Positions 54,778-64,000 of a stretch of 64,000 bases of DNA are shown piece after piece. The notes beneath the pieces are model-generated. The model made no database searches and was not told where the DNA came from. It worked only from the letters and a program-made list of their open reading frames with translations. Each line of letters begins with the position of its first letter. The first letter of the stretch is position 1. The position numbers and the translations under genes were made by a program. Source of the DNA: Hyphococcus luteus (lineage in GTDB: Bacteria > Pseudomonadota > Alphaproteobacteria > Caulobacterales > Parvularculaceae); the NCBI RefSeq assembly GCF_002943565.1, contig NZ_PJCH01000001.1, positions 186,001 through 250,000 on the forward strand. Reading direction: 5' to 3'.

Positions 54778-56151
54778 GTGGCCGGACAGCGAATCGCCGC
54801 CAAGGAAATTCTGACGCCCGAAGGCTGGCGCCGGGACGTGATCGTGGAGATCGGCCCCGACGGCCGAATCACGGGGCTCCATAAGAAAGACAAGGGCGCC
54901 GCCGCCGACATGACGGTGGGCGCGCTCCTGCCCGCGCCGGGCAATGTGCACTCCCACGCTTTTCAGCGCGCCATGGCGGGGCTGACCGAATACCGCGCGA
55001 ACCCGACCGACGATTTCTGGAGCTGGCGCGCGCTCATGTATCATTTCGTCGAACGCCTGACCCCGGACGACATCGAAGCGATCGCCGCCGGCGTGCAAAT
55101 GGAAATGCTCGAAGCCGGTTTCGCGGCGGTCGGCGAATTTCACTATCTCCACCACCAGCCGGACGGCGCGCCTTACGCGAACCTCGCCGAACTTTCAGAA
55201 CGGCTCTTCGCGGCGGCGGCGGAGACCGGCATCGGCTATACGCATCTGCCCGTTCTTTACATGCGCGGCGGCATGGACGGGCGCGCGCTTGAAGGCGGCC
55301 AGCGGCGTTTCGGCTGCACGCGCGAGCAATTCGAAAACCTGTTCGCCGACGCGCGCGAGGCGATGAAAGCCCTGCCCGGCGATGCACGGCTCGGCGTCGC
55401 GCCGCATTCTTTGCGCGCCGTCGACAAAGACGGACTCGCCTTCGCCGCCGCGCTCGACCCCTCTTCTCCCGTTCACATACACATCGCCGAACAAACGGGC
55501 GAAGTCGAAGAAGCCATTACGCATCTCGGCGCGCGGCCGGTGGAATGGCTTTACGCCAACATGAATGTGGATGCGCGCTGGTGCTTGATCCACGCCACGC
55601 ACATGAACGAAGCGGAGGTCAAAGCCGCCGCCGCATCGGGCGCCGTCGCGGGACTTTGCCCGATCACCGAAGCCAATCTTGGCGACGGGATATTCGAAGC
55701 GGCGTCGTTCTTATCGGCGGGCGGGCGCATCGGGATTGGTTCGGATTCCAATATCCGCATCACGCTTGCGGAAGAATTGCGCATGCTGGAACATTCCCAG
55801 CGCCTGAAGCACCGCCAGCGCGCCGTCCTCTCGACCCTGGAAAAATCCTGCGGACGGTTTTTGCTGGAAGGAGCGGCGCTGGGCGGCGCACAGGCTTTGG
55901 GGCGCGACGGGGGCCGCATCGAACACGGCGCCCTCGCCGATTTCGTCGCGCTCGACGCCGGCAATCCCGCGCTTGCCGGCCTTTCCGGCGACCGCATGCT
56001 CGACGCCTGGATTTTCGCGAGCGCCGAATCGCCGGTAACCGATGTCTGGTCGGCAGGCCGTCATCTGGTCAAAGACGGTCGCCACATTCGTCGCGACCGC
56101 ATCGCCGGACGCTTCAATACGGTTCTCGCGCGCCTCAGGTCGGATTTATGA
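54778..56151 (+). CDS. hutF: Formimidoylglutamate deiminase
   Basis: 457 aa. Amidohydrolase fold: metal ligands in NVHSHAFQRAMAGLTEYR (H-S-H near 58-60), then HIHIAEQTGEVEE, L-I-H-A-T-H-M-N, and GSDSNIRITLAEELRMLEHSQRLK near the C-terminus. It deiminates formiminoglutamate to formylglutamate, the alternative to direct HutG hydrolysis. The start codon is GTG 54778, chosen because GGAGACG lies 6 nt upstream; TTG 54763 would lie inside the operator. The stop overlaps the hutC start by 4 nt. Confidence 0.93.
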   Translation: MAGQRIAAKEILTPEGWRRDVIVEIGPDGRITGLHKKDKGAAADMTVGALLPAPGNVHSHAFQRAMAGLTEYRANPTDDFWSWRALMYHFVERLTPDDIEAIAAGVQMEMLEAGFAAVGEFHYLHHQPDGAPYANLAELSERLFAAAAETGIGYTHLPVLYMRGGMDGRALEGGQRRFGCTREQFENLFADAREAMKALPGDARLGVAPHSLRAVDKDGLAFAAALDPSSPVHIHIAEQTGEVEEAITHLGARPVEWLYANMNVDARWCLIHATHMNEAEVKAAAASGAVAGLCPITEANLGDGIFEAASFLSAGGRIGIGSDSNIRITLAEELRMLEHSQRLKHRQRAVLSTLEKSCGRFLLEGAALGGAQALGRDGGRIEHGALADFVALDAGNPALAGLSGDRMLDAWIFASAESPVTDVWSAGRHLVKDGRHIRRDRIAGRFNTVLARLRSDL

Positions 56152-56840
56152 GCGAACATTCCCACCAGTCGATCCGCGAAGCGATCCGCGAGCGCCTCGC
56201 CGCCGGCGAATGGGCGCCGGGCGGCTTGATGCCGGGGGAAACGGCGCTTGCGGAAGACTATCGCTGCGCACGCACCACGGTGAACCGCGCGCTTCAATCC
56301 CTCGCCGATGAAGGGCTGATCGAGCGCAAGCGCCGGGCCGGCACGCGGGTGATCGAACTGCCCGTGCGCCGCGCGAAATTCGAAATCCCCATCGTGCGTC
56401 ATGAAATCGAAGCGAACGGCGCGCGTTATCATCCGCATATCCTGCTCAACGAAACAATGACGGCGCCGGACCATATCGCCGCGCGGTTGCGCCTCGAAGA
56501 CGGAACGCAAGCGCTGCATCTGCAGACGCTGCATCTCGCAGACGGCCGGCCGCATGCTTTTGAAGACCGCTGGGTAAACATCGAGGCGGCGCCGGGCATG
56601 CTCGAGGCGCCGCTTGACGAAATCAGCGCCAATGAATGGCTGGTGCGCCATGCGCCTTATTCAAGCGGCGACGTGGCTTTCTCAGCAAGCGCCGCCGCTC
56701 CGCGCGAGGCCGCCGCCCTTGAAGCGCGCGAAGGCGACGCGCTTTTCACCATCGAGCGCACCACCTGGCGCGAAGAGAGCTTCATCACCACGATGAAGCT
56801 CTTCTACCGTCCGGGTTATAAGATGGTCACGCAGCTTTAG
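56148..56840 (+). CDS. hutC: GntR-family regulator of histidine degradation
   Basis: 230 aa. An N-terminal GntR winged helix (LAAGEWAPGGLMPGETALAEDYRCARTTVNRALQSLADEGLIERKRRAGTRV, about 15-70) and a UTRA ligand domain (about 85-225), which in HutC binds urocanate. Its ATG 56148 lies in the hutF stop (ATGA), so both come from one transcript, making it self-regulated through the operator 1.4 kb upstream. No in-frame start lies further upstream that would keep a sensible N-terminus. Confidence 0.93.
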   Translation: MSEHSHQSIREAIRERLAAGEWAPGGLMPGETALAEDYRCARTTVNRALQSLADEGLIERKRRAGTRVIELPVRRAKFEIPIVRHEIEANGARYHPHILLNETMTAPDHIAARLRLEDGTQALHLQTLHLADGRPHAFEDRWVNIEAAPGMLEAPLDEISANEWLVRHAPYSSGDVAFSASAAAPREAAALEAREGDALFTIERTTWREESFITTMKLFYRPGYKMVTQL

Positions 56841-56878
56841 CATGCCGCATCAAGACTTCCGCACATAATACTTCCCGT

Positions 56879-56902
56879 TCATTCCGGCCTTCGCCGGAAT
56901 GA
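56879..56902. repeat. 10-bp palindrome between convergent hutC and metH
   Basis: TCATTCCGGC (56879-56888), loop CTTC, GCCGGAATGA (56893-56902). It resembles the CATTCCGGC-type intergenic palindromes that recur in many bacterial genomes, and could end both convergent transcripts. No T-run flanks it. Confidence 0.5.
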
Positions 56903-56928
56903 GCGGAGAAGAAAAAGTGCGAATTATT

Positions 56929-59571
56929 CTAAGGCGTGTAGTTGAGCACCGGGGCGAGCCAGCGTTCCGCCGTGCGCATGTCCCAGCCCTTGCGGTTCGC
57001 GTAATCCTCGACCTGATCTTTCTCGATCTTGCCGAGCGCAAAGTAATAAGATTCCGGGTGCGCAAGATAGAGACCGGAAACGCTCGCCGGCGGCGTCATG
57101 GCGTAGCTTGAGGTAAGCTCCACGCCGGCGCGCTCCGGCGCTTCGAGAAGATCGAACAGCGTCGCCTTTTCCGTATGGTCGGGCTGGGCCGGATAGCCCG
57201 GCGCCGGGCGGATGCCGGCGTATTTCTCCGCGATGAGCTCTTCTTCGGAAAGATTTTCCTCCGGCGCATAGCCCCAGAATTCCCGGCGCACGCGGGCGTG
57301 GAGATATTCCGCAAAGCCTTCGGCGAACCGGTCGGCGAGCGCCTTCACCATAATCGCGGAATAATCGTCATTGGCTTTCTTGAACGCATCGGAATGTTCG
57401 AGCTCGCCATGCCCGGCGGTGACGCAGAAACCGCCGACCCAGTCCGGGCCTTCCTCTTTCGAGCGCAGGAAGTCCGACAGCGCGACATTGGCGCCGTCTT
57501 TCTTTTTGATCTGCTGGCGCAGGGTGAAGAGTTTCGCGCGCTCCACATTGCGCTCTTCGTCCGTCCACAGCGCAATGTCGTCGCCGACGGCGTTGGCCGG
57601 CCAGAAACCGACGCAAGCCTTCGGCGTCAGCCATTTCTCCGTCATCATCTGGTCGAGCATTTTCTGGGCGTCGGCCCAGAGGGTCCTCGCCGCCTCGCCG
57701 CGCTTGTCGTCTTCGAGGATCTGCGGATAACGCCCCGGCATGTCCCAGCTCATGAAGAAGGGCGTCCAGTCGATGTAAGGATGGATGTCCTCGAGCGAGA
57801 CGTCGTCGATGGTCTTGGCGCCGGTGAAAGAAGGCTTCGTCGCCTCCCCGGCTTTCCAGTCCGGCATGAAGCGCGCCTTGCGCGCGTCATCCAGCGTCAG
57901 CCGCGCTTTCGGCCCGCCGCCTTCGCGCGAGGCGCGCATCTTGGCGTATTTGTCTTTGGTTTCTTCCCAGAGTTGCGGGCGCGCGTCATCGGACAATAGT
58001 TTCGATACGACGCCCACCGCGCGGCTGGCGTCGGCGACGTGAATGACGGGCGCGGCCTCATAGCCCGGCTCGATCTTCACCGCCGTATGCGCCGGAGAGG
58101 TCGTGGCGCCGCCGATCAAGAGCGGTTTGGTCATGCCGCGCCGGCGCATTTCCGTCGCGACCACCACCATCTCGTCGAGCGAGGGCGTGATGAGGCCGGA
58201 AAGACCGACAATGTCGGCGTCTTCTTTTTCGGCGGTGTCGAGTATCTCTTCGCAGGCGACCATGACGCCGAGATCGACGACTTCGTAGCCGTTGCACTGA
58301 AGAACGACGCCGACAATGTTCTTGCCGATATCGTGAACGTCGCCTTTCACGGTCGCCATCACGACTTTGCCGTTGGACTTGCCCACCATCCCCATCTCTT
58401 CCTTTTCCTTCTCCATATAGGGAAGGAGATGGGCCACCGCCTGTTTCATGACGCGGGCGGACTTCACCACCTGCGGCAGAAACATCTTGCCGTCGCCGAA
58501 AAGGTCGCCGACCACATTCATGCCGGCCATCAACGGGCCTTCGATGACATGCAAAGGACGTTCGGCGGCAAGCCGGGCTTCTTCGGTGTCTTCTTCGATG
58601 TAATCGGTGATGCCGCGCACAAGCGCGTGCTTCAACCGCTCGTTCACCGGCTCTTCGCGCCAGGCGAGATCCTTTTCCTTGGTCTCGCCTTTCTGGCCGC
58701 GATAGCGCTCGGCGATGTCCAAGAGGCGCTCGGTCGCCTCGTCGCTGCGGTTGAGGATCACGTCCTCCACAAGCTCGCGCAGCTCCGGCTCGATCTCATC
58801 GTAAATGTCGAGCTGGCCGGCGTTGACGATGGCCATGTCGAGCCCGGCCTTGATCGCGTGATAAAGAAAGACCGAGTGCATCGCCCGGCGCACCGGCTCA
58901 TTGCCGCGGAACGAGAACGACACGTTCGACAGACCGCCGGAGACGTGAACGCCCGGCATCTCTTCGCGCACGCGCCGCGTCGCATCGATGAAAGCGCGAG
59001 CGTAATCATTGTGCTCTTCGATGCCGGTCGCGACCGCGAAGATGTTCAGATCGAAAATGATGTCTTCGGGCGGGAAGCCGACTTTTTCCGTCAGGAGTTC
59101 GTAGGCGCGCTTGCAGATGCGCACTTTTTCGTCCGCCGTCTCGGCCTGGCCGTTTTCGTCGAAGGCCATGACGACCGTCGCGGCGCCGTAGGACATGATC
59201 TCCCGCGCCTGTTTCAGGAACGGCTCTTCGCCTTCCTTGAGGGAGATCGAATTGACGATGGCCTTGCCTTGCACGCATTTCAGGCCCGCCTCGATCACGT
59301 CCCATTTCGAGGAGTCGATCATCACCGGCACGCGGGCGATGTCGGGCTCGGCGGCGATGAGATTGAGGAACCTGGTCATGGCCTCGACGCCGTCGATCAT
59401 CCCCTCGTCCATATTGACATCGATGACCTGGGCGCCGTTCTCAACCTGCTGGCGCGCGACCTCCACCGCATCATCATAGCGGTCTTCGGTGATCATTTTC
59501 CGGAATCGGGCCGAACCGGTAATGTTGGTTCGCTCGCCGATATTGACGAATGTGGCTGTCTGTTCGGTCAT
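56929..59571 (-). CDS. metH: Methionine synthase, folate/B12/activation part
   Basis: 880 aa. It has the pterin-binding domain (about 1-290; [46 protein letters not shown]), a cobalamin cap, the B12 domain with the base-off motif D-V-H-D-I-G (about 410-415) and the C-terminal reactivation domain (about 600-880; [10 protein letters not shown]-like and [14 protein letters not shown]). It lacks the homocysteine domain, which is a separate gene upstream. With that subunit it transfers the methyl group from 5-methyl-THF to homocysteine. The start at ATG 59571 is 6 nt after the upstream stop, so they are one operon. Split MetH is known from alphaproteobacteria. Confidence 0.95.
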   Translation of the reverse strand: MTEQTATFVNIGERTNITGSARFRKMITEDRYDDAVEVARQQVENGAQVIDVNMDEGMIDGVEAMTRFLNLIAAEPDIARVPVMIDSSKWDVIEAGLKCVQGKAIVNSISLKEGEEPFLKQAREIMSYGAATVVMAFDENGQAETADEKVRICKRAYELLTEKVGFPPEDIIFDLNIFAVATGIEEHNDYARAFIDATRRVREEMPGVHVSGGLSNVSFSFRGNEPVRRAMHSVFLYHAIKAGLDMAIVNAGQLDIYDEIEPELRELVEDVILNRSDEATERLLDIAERYRGQKGETKEKDLAWREEPVNERLKHALVRGITDYIEEDTEEARLAAERPLHVIEGPLMAGMNVVGDLFGDGKMFLPQVVKSARVMKQAVAHLLPYMEKEKEEMGMVGKSNGKVVMATVKGDVHDIGKNIVGVVLQCNGYEVVDLGVMVACEEILDTAEKEDADIVGLSGLITPSLDEMVVVATEMRRRGMTKPLLIGGATTSPAHTAVKIEPGYEAAPVIHVADASRAVGVVSKLLSDDARPQLWEETKDKYAKMRASREGGGPKARLTLDDARKARFMPDWKAGEATKPSFTGAKTIDDVSLEDIHPYIDWTPFFMSWDMPGRYPQILEDDKRGEAARTLWADAQKMLDQMMTEKWLTPKACVGFWPANAVGDDIALWTDEERNVERAKLFTLRQQIKKKDGANVALSDFLRSKEEGPDWVGGFCVTAGHGELEHSDAFKKANDDYSAIMVKALADRFAEGFAEYLHARVRREFWGYAPEENLSEEELIAEKYAGIRPAPGYPAQPDHTEKATLFDLLEAPERAGVELTSSYAMTPPASVSGLYLAHPESYYFALGKIEKDQVEDYANRKGWDMRTAERWLAPVLNYTP

Positions 59572-59577
59572 AAGGAT

Positions 59578-60645
59578 TTACGCGATTTCAAAAGGTTCGA
59601 GCCCGGAAAGGCGCATGGCGTCCGGGCGTTTGGAAAATTCACGGGGGGCGCCGGTAGCCGCCGCCTCGGCGATCGCCGCGATATGCTCCGGCGTGGTGCC
59701 GCAGCAGCCGCCGAGAATGTTGACGAGGCCGCTTTCGGCCCACTCTTTAAGCATGGCGGCGGTCGTTTCCGGCGTTTCTTCATATTCGCCGAACGCATTA
59801 GGCAAGCCGGCGTTCGGGAATGCGGCGACATTGGTGTCGGCGATGCGCGCCAGCGTCGCGATATGCGGGCGCATGAGATCGGCGCCGAGCGCGCAGTTGA
59901 GGCCCACCGCAAACGGCTTGGCGTGACGCACGGAATTCCAGAAGGCCTCGACCGTCTGGCCCGACAGGGTGCGGCCCGACTTGTCGGTGATGGTGCCGGA
60001 AATCCAGATCGGCAGTTTTTCCATGCCTTCGGCTTCGAGGTCCTGGATCGCCTTGATCGCCGCCTTGCAGTTCAACGTGTCGGTGATCGTCTCGATGAGA
60101 TAGAGATCGACGCCGCCTTCATTGAGCGCGCGCACCTGCGTGCGATAGGCGTCATAGACTTCATCGAAGGTCACCGCGCGCGCGCCGGGATCGTTCACGT
60201 CCGGGGACATGGACAGCATCTTGTTCAACGGCCCGATGGAGCCGGCGACGAAACGCGGCTTGTCCGGGTTCTTCGCGGTCTGCGCATCGGCGGAGGCGCG
60301 CGCCAGACGCGCGCCCTTGCGGTTGATGGCGATGACTTCGTCTTCGCCGAGATTGTAATCGTCCTGGGCGATGACCGTGGACGAGAAGGTGTTGGTCTCG
60401 GAAATGTCGGCGCCGGCCTCATAAAACGTGTCGTGCAGTTCGCTGATCACGTCCGGGCGCGTCAGGCACAAAATGTCGTTATTGCCTTTCATCTCGCCTT
60501 TATGATCGGCGAAGCGGTCGCCGCGGTAATCGGCTTCCTCAAGGCCCTTGCGCTGGATCATGGCGCCCCAGCCGCCGTCGAGAACGAGAATGCGTTGCTT
60601 GGCCGCCTGTTTCAGCGCCGCGATGCGGGTCTGGCGTTCGCTCAT
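59578..60645 (-). CDS. metH: Methionine synthase, homocysteine-methyltransferase part
   Basis: 355 aa. A (beta/alpha)8 Zn-dependent homocysteine methyltransferase domain: [23 protein letters not shown] with the first zinc Cys (about 234), and [12 protein letters not shown] with the paired Cys (about 305). It is the N-terminal part of normal MetH as a separate protein. Start ATG 60645 is used since AGGAGGG lies just ahead; a longer ATG at 60666 would run into metF. It overlaps the metF stop by about 4 nt. Confidence 0.94.
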   Translation of the reverse strand: MSERQTRIAALKQAAKQRILVLDGGWGAMIQRKGLEEADYRGDRFADHKGEMKGNNDILCLTRPDVISELHDTFYEAGADISETNTFSSTVIAQDDYNLGEDEVIAINRKGARLARASADAQTAKNPDKPRFVAGSIGPLNKMLSMSPDVNDPGARAVTFDEVYDAYRTQVRALNEGGVDLYLIETITDTLNCKAAIKAIQDLEAEGMEKLPIWISGTITDKSGRTLSGQTVEAFWNSVRHAKPFAVGLNCALGADLMRPHIATLARIADTNVAAFPNAGLPNAFGEYEETPETTAAMLKEWAESGLVNILGGCCGTTPEHIAAIAEAAATGAPREFSKRPDAMRLSGLEPFEIA

Positions 60646-61505
60646 GCAGCCCTCCTGTCTTTGCACAGCCCAAGCCCCTGGCAGAGCGCAGAGGCGAGCG
60701 CCGAGCGGTTCATGGTGTAAAAGTGAAAAGCCTCGACGCCTTCGCGCTTCAGCCGCTCGCAGATCGATGCGGCGATCTCCACCGTCGCGCGGTCGCGCGC
60801 CGAGCGCTCCTCGCCGCAGGTCTCATAAGCGCGCATCACTTTAAACGGCACGAAAGCGCCGCACAGACGGGCTATTTTCGTCAGGCCCTGATAGTTCGAC
60901 TGCAACATGATGCCGGGCACGATCGGCTTGTCGATGCCGAAATCCGCCGCAGCGTCGCGATAGCGCAGGAAAATCTCCGGTTCGAAAAAGAACTGCGTGA
61001 TGGCGCGGTCGGCGCCGGCGTCAAGCTTGTGTTTCAGGGTCTCAAGTTCGTCCTGCAGGCCGCGGGCATCCGGATGGGTTTCCGGATAACAGCCGACGGA
61101 GATATCGAAATCGGCGATCTTCTTAGCGCCGGCGATAAGGTCCGAGGCGTAAGGATATCCCTCCTCATGCGGACTGTATTGCGCGCCCATGCCGCCCTCC
61201 GGGTCGCCGCGCAGGGCGACGATGCGCCGGACGCCGGCCGCCCAATAGTCGCGCAGCACGCCATCCACCTCTGCGCGCGATGCGCCGGCGCAGGTGATGT
61301 GTCCCGCAGCGGGCGCCGCGTCTTCCTCGGACAAAGCGCGCACGACGCCCAGCGTCCGGTCTTTGGAAGACCCGCCGGCCCCATAGGTCACGGAAATAAA
61401 CTGCGGGCCGAGCTCCGCCAGGGTTCTGGCGGCGTCCAGCACCTTCTCCGCGCCGTCGGCGCTCTTCGGCGGAAACATCTCGAATGAAAATGCAGGCTGA
61501 GACAT
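60642..61505 (-). CDS. metF: Methylenetetrahydrofolate reductase
   Basis: 287 aa. A FAD-containing MTHFR: the opening [11 protein letters not shown] with the Glu near residue 9, [17 protein letters not shown], and [24 protein letters not shown]. It reduces methylene-THF to methyl-THF for MetH. It is first in the operon metF-metH-metH. Upstream of ATG 61505 is GGGAG within a small hairpin (GGGAGAATCTCC) that overlaps the ribosome site. The AT-rich leader is listed separately. Alphaproteobacterial metF/metH operons are often controlled by SAM- or SAH-sensing regulators. Confidence 0.94.
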   Translation of the reverse strand: MSQPAFSFEMFPPKSADGAEKVLDAARTLAELGPQFISVTYGAGGSSKDRTLGVVRALSEEDAAPAAGHITCAGASRAEVDGVLRDYWAAGVRRIVALRGDPEGGMGAQYSPHEEGYPYASDLIAGAKKIADFDISVGCYPETHPDARGLQDELETLKHKLDAGADRAITQFFFEPEIFLRYRDAAADFGIDKPIVPGIMLQSNYQGLTKIARLCGAFVPFKVMRAYETCGEERSARDRATVEIAASICERLKREGVEAFHFYTMNRSALASALCQGLGLCKDRRAA

Positions 61506-61933
61506 GGAGATTCTCCCAGGCTCCTCTAACGGATTGGATTTTTGCCTATTATTGGCGATACCAGTTATGGATATCGGGATATAAACATTTCCTTATATGT
61601 ATTGGAAGGGGTTTTTGTTTTTTATCCCAGAAAATATTTAAGATGCTGATTTTAAAGGGTTTATTTAATCAAGCCGTCATGGCGGATTGTGCATTGCAGC
61701 ATGGCCGCAGCGGCGCGCGCATCAGAATCAGACGCCGGACCGGGCGCCAGGCCGGCGGACCAGGCGCCGCGCGCCGCTTCAAGCGGCTCCATTTCCAGCC
61801 CCGGCGGCGTCAATGCGCCCGTTAGAACAGCGGCGCTTCCAAAAGACGGCGGCTCCGCATTGCGCGGCCCGATCGATTGTCAGTATGGGCTCTATTGGAA
61901 ACGCCAATCACTCGCGACACGGGGACCCGCACC
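61506..61933. other. 428-bp gap between metF and MarR gene, with AT-rich metF leader
   Basis: No gene is supported. The 160 bp next to metF (61530-61690) are far richer in A/T than anything around and contain three GATAY words (61557, 61570, 61578), the last two 8 bp apart (GATATCGG/GATATAAA), which could be an ArsR-type operator for control by SAM/SAH. A strong GGGAG-to-CTCC palindrome overlaps the metF ribosome site. I checked for SAM-II and SAH riboswitch signatures and saw none. The other 240 bp, ahead of MarR, are GC-rich and hold the MarR promoter; nothing definite is seen. Confidence 0.45.
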
Positions 61934-62443
61934 ATGAGCGAAGATCACAGCCAGAAAGACTTCGACGCCTGGGCGACGGAGTATCGTCAATACTACAAGA
62001 AATCGTCGCGCGCGGATTTCGAGTTCCGTTTCAGCAGGATGCTCATTCTGGCGAGCCGGCGCTGGACTGCTTACATCGACGAAGCCGTTCAGCAGGAAAC
62101 CGGCCATACCCGCGCGCGCTGGCAGACCTTGTTCGCCATCGCTTTCGCAGATGAGCCGGTCGCGACGCTCGATCTCTCCGAACGCATGGGCGTTCAATGG
62201 CCGACGCTGATCCGCAGCTTGAACGATCTCGAAACCGAAGGCCTGATCAAGCGGAAAATGAACCCTGACGACAAACGCTCCCGCCTTGTCACAATCACGC
62301 CCAAGGGCCGCAAAGCGCTCATGCAGGTGAAAAAGGTTCTCGATCCCTTACGGCAAAACGCGCTCCAGCAATTTACGAAAGAGGAGCTCGCCACGGCCGA
62401 AAATCTTCTCGAACGATTGCTCCTGACGGTGCGGCAACTCTAG
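61934..62443 (+). CDS. MarR family transcription regulator
   Basis: 169 aa. A winged-helix MarR domain (about 25-140): HTRARWQTLFAIAF, the recognition helix region L-D-L-S-E-R-M-G-V-Q-W-P-T-L-I-R-S-L-N-D-L-E-T-E-G-L-I and the wing KRKMNPDDKRSRLVTITPKG. ATG 61934 follows GGGGA; an earlier ATG (61877) would add 19 unrelated residues. The downstream neighbour is an aromatic-acid-type MFS transporter, as often for MarR proteins that sense phenolic or hydroxycinnamate ligands. The ligand is unknown. Confidence 0.85.
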   Translation: MSEDHSQKDFDAWATEYRQYYKKSSRADFEFRFSRMLILASRRWTAYIDEAVQQETGHTRARWQTLFAIAFADEPVATLDLSERMGVQWPTLIRSLNDLETEGLIKRKMNPDDKRSRLVTITPKGRKALMQVKKVLDPLRQNALQQFTKEELATAENLLERLLLTVRQL

Positions 62444-62644
62444 CGCCCCGCAGCCCCAAACGGCTCCGCAAGAGGCGGCTTTTTCCCTGATGCGCTGTTC
62501 TCGCCGCCTTCGCGGCGGGAAATCTATGTAGCATGATACGGGAATTTTTGTTATATCGCATGAAAAAACCGCGCTCCTTCAGAGGTCGTCTGGCGGGCGT
62601 CAAAAATCCGTACCTCAAGACGACAGCGCGGAGGAATCGTCCCC

Positions 62645-64000
62645 ATGGATCGAACAAGCGAGGAGACGGCCGGCTCGGAAGAAACCCCGAACGCCCGGCG
62701 GGAGCCGCGCCTGATCGACGTCGCCCAAATTATCAATGACCGGAAAATCGGCATGTTTCATGTCCGGCTGGTCACGGTTTCCTGCCTGATCACGGTTTTC
62801 GACGGGTTCGACATGATGCTGATCGGCTTCACCGCGCCTTATATGCGCGACGAACTCGCCATCAGCACCATGCAGATGGGCAACATCTTCAGCGCCGGCA
62901 TGTTCGGCGCCATGATCGGCGCGTTTCTGATTTCCAATCTCGGAGACCGCATCGGCCGCAGGCCGACAGTGGTGCTTTGCGCCTATGTGTTCGGCGCGCT
63001 GACATTTCTAACGGGCTTTGCGCGCTCCTATGAAACGCTGATGTTGATGCGTTTCATCGACGGCGTCGCCATCGGCGGCATGTTGCCGCTCGCCTGGGCC
63101 TTGAATATCGAATATGTGCCGGACCGGTTCCGCTCCACCGTCGTGACGCTCGTCATGATCGGCTACTCCATCGGCAGCACGGTGTCGGGGCCCGTCACGG
63201 TCTGGCTGGCGCCGCATTTCGGCTGGGAGGCCGTCTTCTTCTTCGGCGGAACCGCGACGCTGATTTGCGCCGCGCTGCTGCATTTCGAATTGCCGGAGTC
63301 CTTGCGGTTTCTCGTCAGCAAGAACCGCCCGCGCAGCCAGATCGCCGGCGCCCTCAAACGCATCGCGCCTGAAATTTCCGCAGGCCCCAATGACCGGTAC
63401 ATTGTGGGCGACGAAACCGAAGCGCCGAAAAACTTCACCGTCGCGAGCCTGTTCGAAGGCTGGCTGCGCTGGCTGACGCCGCTTTTATGGCTCGGCTATT
63501 TCATCAGCTCACTCGCCATCATCTTTCAGTCCTCCTGGGGTCCGATCCTGCTTGAAGACTTGTCCTTCGACCGCAACACGGCGGCCCTCGCCTCCTCTTT
63601 AAGCAGCATTCTCGGCGCCGGCGCAGGCCTGTCGCTCATGCGCTTCACCGACCGCATCGGGCCGAAAGCGGTCGCTTTCTATCCGGTCATCACGATCCCG
63701 GTGCTGCTCGCCATCGGCTTTGCGCCGATGCCGCAGATCGCGCTTCTGTGGATGATCATCCTCGCCAGCACTTTGATCGCCGGCGCGCATTTCGGCATCC
63801 TGAGCATTATCGGCGTTTATTACCCCACCACCATCCGCGCCAACGGCTCGGGCTGGGCGACGACGGTGGCGAAAACCGGCAGCGTCATCGGTCCGATCAT
63901 CGGCGCGGCGATCTTGAGCTCAGGCATGCCGCTCATTCATACTTTTTCTCTTCTCGCTGTCTGTCCGGCGGTGCTCGCCCTGTGCGCCACCGGCATCGCC
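62645..64000 (+). CDS. MFS transporter, AAHS (aromatic acid:H+ symporter) type, 3' end cut
   Basis: 452 codons from ATG 62645, still open at the window end. About 12 transmembrane helices; the AAHS signature F-D-G-F-D-M-M-L-I-G-F-T-A-P in helix 1 and the MFS loop L-G-D-R-I-G-R-R-P between helices 2 and 3 are clear. Family members import benzoate, 4-hydroxybenzoate, vanillate or related acids by proton symport at the inner membrane. The start has GGAGG about 8 nt upstream. A CGCCGC/GCGGCG hairpin (62502-62517) lies between it and the MarR stop and may be the MarR terminator. Substrate cannot be named. Confidence 0.85.
   Translation, partial: MDRTSEETAGSEETPNARREPRLIDVAQIINDRKIGMFHVRLVTVSCLITVFDGFDMMLIGFTAPYMRDELAISTMQMGNIFSAGMFGAMIGAFLISNLGDRIGRRPTVVLCAYVFGALTFLTGFARSYETLMLMRFIDGVAIGGMLPLAWALNIEYVPDRFRSTVVTLVMIGYSIGSTVSGPVTVWLAPHFGWEAVFFFGGTATLICAALLHFELPESLRFLVSKNRPRSQIAGALKRIAPEISAGPNDRYIVGDETEAPKNFTVASLFEGWLRWLTPLLWLGYFISSLAIIFQSSWGPILLEDLSFDRNTAALASSLSSILGAGAGLSLMRFTDRIGPKAVAFYPVITIPVLLAIGFAPMPQIALLWMIILASTLIAGAHFGILSIIGVYYPTTIRANGSGWATTVAKTGSVIGPIIGAAILSSGMPLIHTFSLLAVCPAVLALCATGIA

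Noticed and set aside
57175-60720. Long plus-strand frames opposite metH (for example 58039-60720)
   Set aside because: Antisense shadows of the two well-supported metH genes, common for high-GC codon bias.
61506-61690. SAM or SAH riboswitch before metF
   Set aside because: No match to SAM-II, SAM-V or SAH consensus features could be recognised by eye; the leader is AT-rich and lacks the conserved stems.

Overview
The window is high-GC, gene-dense chromosome from an alphaproteobacterium, probably on the Caulobacterales/Parvularculales/Hyphomonadaceae side. The main pointers are a ChpT histidine phosphotransferase (CckA-ChpT-CtrA phosphorelay), the division-site ATPase MipZ, RNase J followed by a DUF1467 gene, a methionine synthase split into two genes, and the run nuoN-birA-coaX-rnj, which is familiar from alphaproteobacteria. 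The species cannot be named from sequence alone. No rRNA, tRNA, CRISPR array, prophage or complete insertion sequence was seen.

Layout. 1-4.2 kb: 5' part of chpT, then a ydbH-ynbE-ydbL envelope lipid-transport operon. 4.4-8.1 kb: an M23 peptidase, a GT87-type membrane protein and a secreted protein built of six 11-residue repeats. 8.4-18.8 kb: an RNA helicase, a diguanylate cyclase, a DsbA-like/HxlR divergent pair with a clear operator, a membrane J-protein, mipZ, a pilus-type chaperone, a SPOR lipoprotein, a lysozyme-like membrane protein with an altered catalytic site, and a PEP-CTERM protein whose reading frame is broken at a T-run. 18.9-23.9 kb: mgtE, DUF1467, rnj, coaX, birA.

23.9-49.7 kb: all fourteen nuo genes (respiratory complex I), in the usual A-to-N order on the minus strand. 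They are interrupted at many points by other genes: two tiny membrane proteins between nuoB and nuoC, a GFA protein, a TonB-C-like lipoprotein, a Cys-rich protein, a SnoaL-like protein, a GNAT, an HU protein with a histone-H1-like tail, an S24-type regulator, two head-GIN proteins, a four-helix membrane protein, an FkbH-like HAD enzyme and a c-type cytochrome lipoprotein. Several insertions overlap the flanking nuo genes by 4 nt, so they are translated as part of the operon. Two of the insertions look visibly lower in GC than the nuo genes.

50.0-56.8 kb: a second cytochrome c lipoprotein, then histidine degradation: hutU-hutG-hutH on the minus strand and hutF-hutC on the plus strand, with a perfect inverted repeat between hutH and hutF that is a good HutC operator candidate. 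hutI is not in the window. 56.9-61.5 kb: the methionine/one-carbon operon metF - metH (homocysteine domain) - metH (folate, B12 and activation domains). 61.9-64 kb: a MarR regulator and the start of an AAHS-type MFS transporter that runs off the end.

The points most worth following up are the PEP-CTERM gene with its possible -1 frameshift and sigma-54-like promoter, the 11-residue repeat protein, and the translationally coupled extra genes inside the nuo operon.
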